From assembly GCA_964016985.1 (NCBI GenBank), contig OZ024824.1, positions 44,685,168-44,749,167 of the forward strand: a stretch of 64,000 nucleotides of DNA, read 5' to 3'. Both the position numbers and the translations under genes were made by a program. Under the pieces are notes generated by a model. The model worked only from the letters and a program-made list of their open reading frames with translations, ran no database searches and was not told the origin of the DNA. This document shows, in pieces, positions 9,971-20,893 of the stretch (positions are counted from its first letter, which is position 1; every line of letters starts with the position of its first letter). Source of the stretch: Anodontia alba (Eukaryota > Mollusca > Bivalvia > Lucinida > Lucinidae).

Positions 9971-11815
9971 CTATGATGGTACACTGAGTGAGTAGGAAGC
10001 CTGTAAGCGAACCGAACAATGCTAGAACCTAGAGTAAAGATAAGATCCTTTGAACTGGTTTAAACACCACCTCGGTGTTTTTTTTATTATTATTATTATC
10101 CACTGACCATTCAAAGGGGTGGGTCTGACATCCTTATTGCACTGCCCGACAAACGTTGACCGAATTAGCCAACTTGGCGAGTGCATTATTTTCTGCCCCG
10201 TTCTCCTGGCGTTCTCGTGTAGACAAATTTTGATAGGGCAATGATGTCAATACAGGGATTTTCATTGGTTAATGCATTATTTCGCTTGACCAGTGAACCG
10301 CTGAGCTTGTGATTAGTCAGTATGGTATGACATAGAACCTTCCAGCAATTGATTAGTCAATATTGTGTTATGACGAATCAGTAGGACATGACATAACATA
10401 ATATTGTTATAAGCATCAAGGACGCAAGGTTTACCAAGTTTGTTCAAATGATGATTCTAGGACGACCTTTGACCTTTTTACAGCACAGTCAAATGTCTGT
10501 CCTAGTTGCTGTGGCAATACTGGAAGAATGTTGCATGGCATCTGCAGATATGCAACGGCTGATTTACTCATGTAAGGGAATCGTGGCCCGACGGGCCTCT
10601 TGTTTTAGGTCTTATCAAGCTTTGTGATCCCTCCATTGGGAGAGAGGGAGCTGGGCACTAGGTTAGTTATATGTTTTGGTGGATGTTCCTTGTTTGTTGT
10701 TCCTTTCCGTATTGGATGTAGCCTGCGATCTTAGATCCTAAATATCTTTATAATTTTCTGTCTTTATGAACTCCAAAATATCTATTAAATTCTAATACTC
10801 GTGTACTTTTTATGTTGCGTTGTGCTTTATGGCACTTTCGCACAATTAATTTACAAGGTGAGTATCAGATGTTAAACCCTACCCAAAGGAGCAAGCTACT
10901 ATGTTTTATCAAGGCAAGACATCTTTTAGACTAGTTTTTGGGTCGATTGTTTACAGTCGTGCCTAAGTATACATGCACCAAAATTTCCTTAAGCGCGCGG
11001 AAAAGTATTGCTTTAGCATAATGAGTTCCTCTGTACTGGTGATTCTGGCGACTCCTACATACAGCCCCTCAATTTACCTTACTTTCGATATTTTCACAAA
11101 GTAGGGTTTTGCCTGGCCCTTTACTCAGGAGACGTTTCGAAAAGTTTAATCATGACATCGAAAATTGTATTTCATCCATAGTAAAATTAGCGGAAAATTA
11201 TACAAAAGTCGACAGGGTACATATACACGTTCAAAATTTCCGAAATTTTCAGCATCTTGTTATAAAGCACCAATTATCAGTAGCGAAAAGGAAAATATAT
11301 TTTCATATAAATAGGAGTAGGTTCGTGAAGACCAAAATTTGGCTCTGTGAAAATGCCAAGATTTCAAAGAAATGTATTTTCTGTAGTAGTGGTACAGATA
11401 GTGATATGGGAGCCGCGTAACTTGATGTGGCCATTGGTTTACATTTTTTTGCATGTTTGATCAAGTTTTTTAAGCACGGGCATAGTAACTTTACAACACA
11501 ATATTAATATTACAAATAGAATTTGCCAGAAAATATTTGTATCAAACAACTGTTGGTATTTTTGTTCTTAATATTGGTCTAAATATTTCATGCATTTTTT
11601 ATGAACACTTGTATGGAACGCCAAAGTATATTTTCTGAGAAAAATAAGAAACAATATTTTCGAACGTTCTCTGCTTAATCATGAACTTATGCTAAACATT
11701 ATTCCATTATAGACTAAATGATCTCTCGTACACTATATAGTGGAAGAATCCGATTTCGAATACCATGTAATTTTGATATTCCTAGAGAGAAATGGCTAAA
11801 GTATTTGCAAAATGT
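9971..11815. other. No gene seen; contains one repeat-element 3' end
   Basis: A (TAT)n tract lies near 10085-10100. A Helitron-like terminus is at 10606 (own entry). The remainder is AT-rich without recognisable coding sequence; an open frame of 103 codons at 11109-11420 has no recognisable features. Confidence 0.55.
10430..10606 (+). mobile_element. 3' end of a non-autonomous Helitron-like element
   Basis: The end reads GGCCCGACGGGCC (a short hairpin) followed by TCTTGTTTT. Upstream text (ATGATTCTAGGACGACCTTT, GCACAGTCAAATG, GGCAATACTGGAAGAATG) closely resembles 41395-41475. Class assignment is tentative, since Helitrons normally end CTRR. Confidence 0.45.
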
Positions 11816-11818
11816 GGA

Positions 11819-11858
11819 GATCAAGATGCGGCGTCTGATCTGGGTCTGCACTGTTTTC
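11819..11858. repeat. Half hairpin cassette
   Basis: Only one arm is present: GCGGCGTCTGATCTGGGTC followed by TGCACTGTTTT. Confidence 0.7.
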
Positions 11859-12188
11859 CTAATATCCTTTTTGGGTCTCGAGACTAAATGGGTTTAAAAC
11901 GGTGTTTTTCCAGCTTTATAACTCGTAGATAATTACGAAAGCTATAGAGTCTGCATGTAGTCTGCGGAGGCAATAAGGTAATTTATCATTAACCATGCAT
12001 TACTAATTTTCGGACAGTTCCTATACGGACCTCATTAGTGATAAAAGCTTAATCTTTAGGTCTCAGTATACATGATGTTTTTTTTTTTGTTTCCATTTTC
12101 AGATCAAAGGACTAATCAATGTACATCGTAGACAAAGAGGGTAAAGCATTAAAATTACACGGCCCGAATATAGACTGGCACCAGTTTC

Positions 12189-12372
12189 CAGTGACTGGAA
12201 AGTTTTCCTATAATCCTACTTGATAGTCCACTAAAATAAAGCCAAAATAATATCATGACTAAAAAGGCTGGTCTCTAGAATCTAACGACCAGTCTTTAAA
12301 GTCATGATATTATTTTGGTTTTATTTCAGTGAATTATCAAACAGGATTATAGGAAAAATAATTTAGTCACTG
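12189..12372. mobile_element. Foldback element
   Basis: The arms of about 80 bp contain CAGTGACTGGAAAG, CCTATAATCCTACTTGATAG and AAAATAATATCATGACT on the left, and the inverted forms on the right. The loop is short (about 12250-12290). Confidence 0.85.
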
Positions 12373-12478
12373 AAGACTCTCTTTAACAACCAAACGGCAC
12401 ATCTGATCTTTCATCAGGCTGTCCATATTAGTAGGGCTGAAGGCAGAAGAGTAGCAAGATTCAAGTTCGGTGAGAACT

Positions 12479-12757
12479 TTAGCCCTTTAAGCGCTAAGCA
12501 AATTTTCTGCAGAAAACATTCTAACATTGATTTGGTTATTTTTCAGAGAAAATAAGACTTAGCAGTTCATGTGCTACATTGTAGGGCAGACGATTTACAT
12601 GTAATGTCAAGTGACAGTATTTTGTGAATCTTCTGCTTGAGCAGACGATTCGCATGTAATGTCAAGCCTTATTTTCTCTGAAGAAAAAAAAAACCAAAAA
12701 AACAAACAAATGTTTCAAAGCGTCTTCTGTAGCTGAGATTAGCGCTTTATGGGTTAA
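12479..12757. mobile_element. MITE with TTAACCC/GCGCTAA termini
   Basis: The left end is TTAGCCCTTTAAGCGCTAAG and the right end is TTAGCGCTTTATGGGTTAA. Inside, GAGAAAATAAGACTT and GCCTTATTTTCTC form a second inverted pair. The GCAGACGATT...CATGTAATGTCAAG segment occurs twice. Confidence 0.7.
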
Positions 12758-13089
12758 TTTTTGTTCTCTAAGAGGGAGAAGTACGTATTGTAATATGGTA
12801 GACACAGTAGTAGTAGCCTGCAGTATTATCTCCCTTATAGCTGTAACTGTCAAAGCCGTCGTGTTTAACGTGTCATCTTATTTATGTAAAATATTCTTCT
12901 TTCATTATCATATTTTGTGTATAAAGCGCTCTGACATCATGATTGCGTGATTTAAGACAGTAACTTGATCACATATAGGCATGACATCTTAAGACCAGAA
13001 CGTTATAAAATGTAAGGATGTTCAATGCATATGCGAACAACGAAGTATCAGAGCTGCAGAATGGTCCTAGGAAAGTTGGATATATTCAT

Positions 13090-13402
13090 AATCAAAGCAC
13101 TGACAGCACTGGTGGGTCGACTGTCTCTGAGCGTAGACCGGGAAAATGGTCCTGAACGGGGACAGGACTGTTTACCTCAACACGTAACTTCCTGTAATTT
13201 AAGCAAACAGTGCAGACCCTGATCAGACGCCACATTCTGTGGCGTCTGATCTTGGTCTGCACTTTTTGCCAAGGTCCAAAATGTCCTAGTCCAGGCTTTA
13301 CAGATAACCCTCTTTCAACAGCACTCTGACGTTACAGCGGCAAGAATAACACGGCTATAAATAGCGTTTAACTCGTTCGATTGTATTGTAAACAATCGAC
13401 CC
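13090..13402. mobile_element. Element E, third copy, with hairpin cassette
   Basis: It begins AATCAAAGCACTGACAGCAC and ends ATTGTAAACAATCGA. It aligns with 54610-54967 and carries the cassette at 13203-13269 (GTGCAGACCCTGATCAGACG then TGGCGTCTGATCTTGGTCTG). It lies outside the duplicated blocks, so E moves on its own. Confidence 0.8.
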
Positions 13403-14275
13403 TAAAAAGGATTTACTTTTGACGGGTTCAATGCGGTCTTACCAATATTCAATGTTTACTTTATCCGTACATTTCACAAAATTTTAATTTCATTTCTGTC
13501 CGTTCGGTTTTTGTTGCACTGACAGCATTTTATAGCCTAATAATAACATACCCCAAAACATTTGTTGATAAAAATACAAATTTTTATTTGTGTTTGTGTC
13601 GGTTTACTATACAGTATACAATCTGTCCTATTATAATATTGCAGATCTCTACTGCACAAGGAAACAGTCCAAGTATTACTACCCAAGGTATAGTTTAAAG
13701 ATATGCAAGGACACACAATTCTAATGCTACTTCTCATGGTAAAGTTAAAAAAGATGTGGGCACACAACGCTGAAACTACATCAATTCAATGCTCAATGAA
13801 TCGATGTTGTGTCAACGTTGTGTGCCTACTGGGTTGCTAGCTTAGTCAAGATACGGGTATATCAGTTTGTTATAATCGTCCTAATATGCTGAGCCAGCAT
13901 AGTAACAGCCCTGTTTTTACATCCGCGATTGCACAAGCTGCATAGGGCAGAAAAGTCGTTATAGTCACGGGGGTTTCCGATAATCTCCGAGCGCTCCGGA
14001 GATAAGCAGTTACCTGTATTAGGTCATCAGTTGAAAAGGAGAATGTATAGAAATACACAAATAAATTTCTTTCCTAATTTAATATATTTTCCGACATTAA
14101 ATTATAACGTCTAGGATGAACGTATGGCCGAAAATTTTCTAAGTTCTGTATATAATTCGTTAAGACATTCTAAGCATGCGATCATATACTTGACACCAGC
14201 AACTTGTGTCAATATCATGCGAAAATTTATTTATTTATTTATTTCCCCATCGCATGATTTTCAACACAAAATGAG

Positions 14276-14312
14276 AGTGAGTGAGTGAATGAATAAATGA
14301 ATGAATGAATGA

Positions 14313-14343
<31 letters not shown>

Positions 14344-14473
14344 GGCGGGCGGGTGGGCGAGCGAGCGTGCGTGCGAGCGAGGGAGGGAGGGAATGAATGA
14401 ATGAATGAATGATTTAGTGAGTGCGAGCGAGCGAGCGAGCCAGCGATCGAGCGAGCGAGAAAGAGAGAGAGAG

Positions 14474-14510
<37 letters not shown>

Positions 14511-14560
14511 ATGAACGAACGAGCAAGTGAGTGAGTGAGGGAGGAAGGGAGTGTCTGACT
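14276..14560. repeat. Complex tetranucleotide microsatellite
   Basis: Successive blocks of GAAT, GAAC, GGGC/GAGC, GAGG, GAAT, GAGC, GA and GAAC repeats run together with hardly any unrelated sequence. Every block fits the pattern GRRN. Long open frames across it are compositional artefacts. Confidence 0.9.
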
Positions 14561-14992
14561 GATTTCGTGCGTGTGTGAATGAATTTTTCGGCGGATATAA
14601 AGTTGACTTCAGTAAGTTCAAACGCTGTTCAACTTTTAATTACTGTACAGCTATTCAAACAAACAAAGATGGTCAAAATATGTTTTGATTGGAATCAGTG
14701 TAAATCGTTACATAAACAATCATTATCACTAAATCGTACAGGTAGACAATAACAGTACCAAGGGAAACAAGTACATTTTTGGCCACGGGTTTAATTCACA
14801 GATAGTACAGGAGTTATCGATTTGACACCGTAACGAGTTTTCTGCGAGATGTGTTTCTGCGTCACAGCAGGTCGGATCATAATTCAAATTATTTCTTGCG
14901 ATATTTATTCCAACATTTGACAGCCTACGGTTAGTATATCTTCCTTCGTCTGCTTCTCTCCTCAGCAACAGTTACTAACCACACGCACGCCT

Positions 14993-15027
14993 TTTATTAG
15001 GCGATATACCTCTACCTTCATTTTATT
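14993..15027 (-). promoter_or_regulatory. Candidate polyadenylation signals of the transporter gene
   Basis: AATAAA on the minus strand occurs at 15027-15022 and again at 14998-14993, about 210-240 nt beyond the stop codon. The spacing is plausible for a short 3' UTR, but nothing else confirms use. Confidence 0.35.
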
Positions 15028-15236
15028 CAAATAATTTTCCTTAGTATGTCAAGGATTTCTTTATCATAGACAGTTTCAGAATTACACCATTCTTACTGTT
15101 GCACTATAAATATTTCGTTTCTGCAAAAATGGACCACTAAAGACGTGTACAACGTAAGCAAAGCAGTGCGGCGGTTAGCTCTTTGCAGTGTGTTGTCGTG
15201 TGAAGTTCATATACTGCACTCTTGTCGTCATTTGCC

Positions 15237-15406
15237 CTACAGCTTTGACGTCTGTATCTCGATGTCTTGAACAGTGTAAATTTGGTGTCCTGGTGTACAA
15301 TGCCATCTTAAAGGGATAATGGCAGATATAATAGCACAAGAAAGATAACAAGCTCCAGAGAAATAGAACGAATTATTGTAGCTTGAAGTTGCATCTGCCA
15401 TCCAAC
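15237..15406 (-). CDS. Transporter coding exon 6 (last)
   Basis: Acceptor TGTTTCAG precedes 15406. It completes Gly373 and encodes residues 374-428: the GWMADATSSY loop, helix 12 (SFYFSGACYLSCAIISAI) and a short polar tail ending Ser-Lys-Leu before TAG at 15239-15237. The tail is much shorter than in many SLC16 proteins. Confidence 0.9.
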
Positions 15407-18400
15407 CTGAAACATTCACAGAACTAAATCAGTTGAAAATTAGATAAATTAAAACAAAGACTGGGCTTTTGTAATAAAATAGATATACATATGTAATAGA
15501 TTAATCCGAGTCTTCTCTGACGTTTTAAGTGGCTTATCTTTATTTTATTTTGATATTTGCCACTTACCGTCAGAGCAACTTAGCTATCGAAAATGCAGAA
15601 TTTCCCCAGCCGGTCTGGGCTGGGCACTTTCAAAGACAATTCTGATATCATTCGGCAGATAGCAATATAAAATTTTAGAGTAAACAAAAGAAACTATTTT
15701 CCAATAAATTAAATATTTTTTTGTTTCTAGGAAACTTGCATAACCTGTGTTTTTACTGTTCCTGTCAGTCTACCCACATTGCCTTGACTGTACAGAGTAA
15801 AAGCCAATCTGTTACCCAAAAATGTCAATTATTAATTATGAAATTCAAGTACTATCATTTTTTTTCTGTCAGAAAATATTAGTTTGATAATCCTTAGTAG
15901 CTATCTACATTACACATGAACTTCCATGCCTCTTTTTTTTGGGTAAAAACCCTCATTTTAGAAAGGATAGGAAAGTTCCTGATTTTCATAATAGGAGTTA
16001 CTCTGGTGTTAGTGGCAAATGTCAATACAAAGAAAAGCCACTAAAACATCAGAGAAGACTCGGGTTAGTAATAGAAATGATAAATATTTAAGTCTAGACT
16101 TGAAAGAAATCGGTAAACTATCAAGGAAAATAATTCTAACATGGACATAATTCCTTGTCACTGGGGTGTACTCTTTAATAGCGAATGATGTTTTCCTTTC
16201 ATAGTAGCCATCATTTTGTAATAGTTTCAATTACAAGGGAGGAAAATACACAATATGTTAGTTTTTAAGGCGAGCAGAGTGCCTGTACATGTGTATATAA
16301 ATCAGTGTATTGGTATCTTGATCTTTTTTTATTATTTTTTTTATGCATCAAAGGAAAATGCACAAATTTGGGTATTTTAGAATATAATTCAGGGCCCAGT
16401 TGTTAAAAACTAACGATGTCATTAGTTAACGTATCGTTAAAACTTTTATCATTAAATATGGCATATTTCCTAATAAATTTGCGGAAAAAATGTGAGTAGC
16501 TTTTGCATTTGCAAAAGCTGCTCACATTTTTTTCAGCAAAATACCTATGAATTCAAAATTGTACTTACTAGAACAGCTAACATTTTGACCACTAACGAGC
16601 TCGTAAAGCTAACACTGCTTTGAATAAGTGGGCCGAGAATTATATTGAAGACTATTTAGTAAGTGTCCGTTTTTTTTATATAGCCCACCTATATCATGTC
16701 TCGCAACACATGATTTATCAAGTTTATCCAAAGAAAAATAACAACACTTACCGCTAACAGGAGTGCCTAGCATAGAACCGACTCCTTCTAGCATGGTCAA
16801 GAAACCAAAAGCCGGACCTATATGTTCTAAACCAACAAGATCCGTGGTTATTACTGACAGAAGAAAGGCATAAACACCTAAAACAGTTCAAACAGACACA
16901 GTTAACGGTCCATTTAGTATTGGAGCATGCCCGAAACAAGAAGATTACATTCAATAAACGCCCGCTGAATCTGTGTTTTCCGTATAGTTTCAACAGACTT
17001 ATATGCATATACGTGCCTAAATTTGAGAGATATCTGCTAATCATTAGCTGTTTATTAAACGAATATAAATTATTCTTGAAATTATTACTAAAGAAAATTA
17101 TTCTTGAAATTATTACTAAAGAGTATAGACATTTCCTTGCCTGCAAAATAAATTAATGTTTTTGATATAATGCGCTAACGTCCCCACATCAACTGTTTAG
17201 CCATTTCAGGACAACGGTAAATTGACAAAGTTTGGTGTCAGAAAACAATTAATATCAGAAAAAAATATCCGTAGAATGGGATTCAAGCTCCCAACCGTAG
17301 TATCAGCAGGCAAGCACTCAGTATAATAAGCTACCAACAGTCCCCCAATCCAAGCTAACCTGATATTTTGCCATGAGAAACACTATTCAGGCGAAACCTT
17401 TACAATTGCTTAATTAGGTAGAACAATGACATGGTCATCCGAAATATACTAGCGGAAAAAAGAAACGCAAGTATTAATTCTGGGGTTGTATTTTTAAAGA
17501 AAATTGTGAATTTCATTTGATTGTTTAATTTTTTTGATTCTTTATTTCATTTTCTGTTAAATGCTATTGGTTTAGTGTCGTATAGCAGACGACGTTTGCA
17601 ATAAATAGCGTTAAACACAGACACCCAACGTTATTGAATAATGGGTATCAATAGCGCGTGTGTCCACCACGGGCTGCTGTCGCGGCTCTCACTCTTCTAA
17701 CCATAGACCCGACTAAGTTGTCAATGGTCCTTTGAGGGATATTATTCCACTCTTGAATAAGAGCTAGCTGGAGCTGTGCGACGTTGTTCGGTACGTTGAC
17801 GCGCTTCCTGACCCTCCTGTCCAACGCATCCCAAAGATGCTCGATTGGATTTAAATCTGGACTGTATGGGGGCCAATCGAGCACTTGGACATTATTCTGG
17901 TTGAGGAAGTCGCGACAAACCCTGGCAACATGCGGTCACGCGTTGTCATGCTGAAACGTGAGATGAGCATTGACAAGCGGGAGGACGTGAGGCATAAGCA
18001 TCTGATCCCGATAGCGTACGGCTGTAAGATTACCCTGAATAACCACTAGGGGCGTTTTCACCCCATGAGAAATCCCACCCCAAACCATTACGGACCCCCT
18101 CCCCCAAATCTGTCGACTTCTCGTACGCAAGCGTCAGAATATCGCTCACCAAGACGTCGATACACTCGTTGTCGCCTATCTGACCGCTGAAGCCAAAATC
18201 GCGACTCATCGCTGAACATTACACGCGGCCAGTCAGCCATTCGAAACCGATTTGGTGCATGGGCACGCAGCCATTGCATGCGGTGTTGACGTCGCCTGGG
18301 CACAAGGTTCGGGCCCACGTAAGGACGGCGTGGACGTAAATCGAACTCTTGCAAGCGATTTCTGACTGTCCTTGGACACACACGACGGCCATGTGTTCCG

Positions 18401-18983
18401 ATAACTTCTCTTGCGGTCTCTGTCGCCGTCCTTAACCTGTTACGAAGGAATACAAGACGTTTACGTCTATCTTGACGTTGCGTCGTAACGCGCGGACGTC
18501 CACTCCTAGGACGGTCAGTTAACCTACCGGTAGCTCTAAGACGCTGAACTAAGCGCGATATCGTCGACTCGTGCACCCCAAATTGCTGCGCGACGTCACG
18601 TTGCGACCGACCGTGCAAAATTAGAGCAATAGCTCTACCCCCTTCCAGTTGCGATAAGCGTACCATTTCTCTCAACAAACTCAAACAACAAACGTTTTGT
18701 GCAACCGATACGAATGAAACGAAAGTTCGATTTGGTAATGTGTTAAAGTCTCTACCACGCGACACTACCCGTGCAGCACGGATATAACGAAATTCAGGTA
18801 CAACGATATTGTGTAGCCTGTGTTCACGCTTCAGTGATTTTGTGTGATCCATACACGGGGAAGTACACTAATGTCACGAAATACAGAAAACTAGATCAGT
18901 TTGTTCACAAACAAACTTTCAGTATTTAAAAATTTGAACTTGCGTTTCTTTCTTCTCCAAGTATACAATGCTCTTTCTTTCTT

Positions 18984-19018
<35 letters not shown>

Positions 19019-20832
19019 GTGCATTTAACGTTGGAAAAAGTGGGATGCTACACTGCATCATCACGACAGTTTTTGAAAATTAGAAAATCACCTAGAAGTT
19101 ACCTCCAAGTGATTGGAAACAACAGCAATATTTGAGTCCAGAATTAACCCATTTATGCTGAGTGAATTCTTCTACCTTTAACCTTCGGACCGGTCCATTT
19201 CCAGTATATGGGGCATTTGATTACTTTTTATTGTTACCATGTTTCAAAGAAATTTCCGTATTTCATGCAAAACGGTGTAGACCCTGATCAGACGCCGCGT
19301 TCTGCGGCATCTGATCTGGGCCTACACTGTTTGCTTAGGTCCCATTCATGGGATGCTATGCTTAAATGGGTTAAATAGGAAACAAGTTTTGTGGACATGG
19401 GATTTACCTCCCTAATTCTGCATCCTTCTGGAAATGCGGGCTGCTTTTAAAGGGGAGAATACATTCTTTTCTGTAAGAGTAACTCCAAAGAGAAGGGAGG
19501 TATATAATTTTATATCAGATTTAAATCACAGCAGTAGAATTTCTTTCCAATGAAGGCATCATTTCTATTAAAATAGATAGACTTATAAAACCTTTTTAAG
19601 CTTTTAAACACTCCGTATTTTCATTAGCTTAAATCAGAAGAAAATTCATTTTCAGGTACCTGTCACATTTTATCGCGCATTTAACAGTAGTTGTATATCA
19701 TATTAAACATAAGTATAAGGACAGGCAGATAGAACGCGGCATCTTATCCAGGACTTCAATGTTTGTCACTCATTCAGGAATGTTTTTACACATCAACAGG
19801 TATTGAAATGGATTTCTTCAAATTTTAGGACATATACAGTAAGGAGTTAAGGTATCCGAACATTTATGGTAAAAAAATATCATTGTCTTATAACGCATAT
19901 TAGTTCTGTGGTGAAAGTAAAGCAATGGTAGGTGCCACACATGCGAATTTAGCCTAGAATTGGCAAACGAAGAATTTCACGACTATAGCGACGGCAAACG
20001 AAGAATTTCACGACTATAGCGATAGTAACATGAATATTGCACTTGAACATCACGGAAACATTGGTTATAAAATTACTGTAAATTTTATTACAAAGTATGG
20101 CCTTGATAATATGATGTAAGCGGCGGCCACACTATTAAAGGAATAAATTTTCCTACAATATTACTGCAATAATATTATAGCCCATCTGACAAACCGCAGC
20201 GTGTTGTTTAGATACAGTCGACTCTCGTTATCTCGATTTCCAAGGGACTTTCTGAAATATTTCGAGATATCCATACCTCGACATATCAGATTTGCAGAAC
20301 TGAGGAAAAAATAATTCGATTAACCACATCTAACAAATATATATGTAATTAGATTCTTGAAGTAAGAGATATATTGAAAATATTGTGGAAAAGATATTTT
20401 TTACCTGTTGTTAGATTTTCATGTTTAGGCAGGGACCAGATTTTCTCATCGAGATAAGCGGTTATTCGAGATAAGCGAGTTCGAGATAGCGAGAGTCAAC
20501 TGTATTATTACAGTGTAAACATCAATAAATCCTGCCCACAGAAACATTGAATACATAAAACACCAAGCCTCGGTTTCATTGTGACTCTTCGTATCGCAGC
20601 AAGGCTACATAAGCACCCCTATATACAGCACCGGTGTAAGCGGAACCAGATTTTCTAAGATACCATAATGGGCTCAGTGAGCTCATGGCAAATGAAAAAT
20701 AAATAAATAAAACAAATGCAGTATGATGAAGTACGGAGAGACTTTTTACTGTACTTAACTCCAGCTGCTGTGAAGCCCTTGAAAACTCCGAGCATATAGA
20801 AAAAAAAACGAAAATCAGACTCTCGTTTTCAA

Positions 20833-20893
<61 letters not shown>

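Larger units (their letters stand above)
13403..15236. other. Downstream flank of the transporter gene; no other gene seen
   Basis: A short inverted pair (GGGCACACAACG and CGTTGTGTGCC) occurs at about 13755-13830. A complex microsatellite lies at 14276-14560. Candidate 3' UTR sequence of the transporter occupies the top end. Confidence 0.5.

Noticed and set aside
11109..11420. 103-codon open frame on the plus strand
   Set aside because: No recognisable features; length is compatible with chance in 64 kb.
14235..14621. Open frames of 95-128 codons rich in Ser, Arg and Leu
   Set aside because: They lie in the GRRN microsatellite and arise from its composition.
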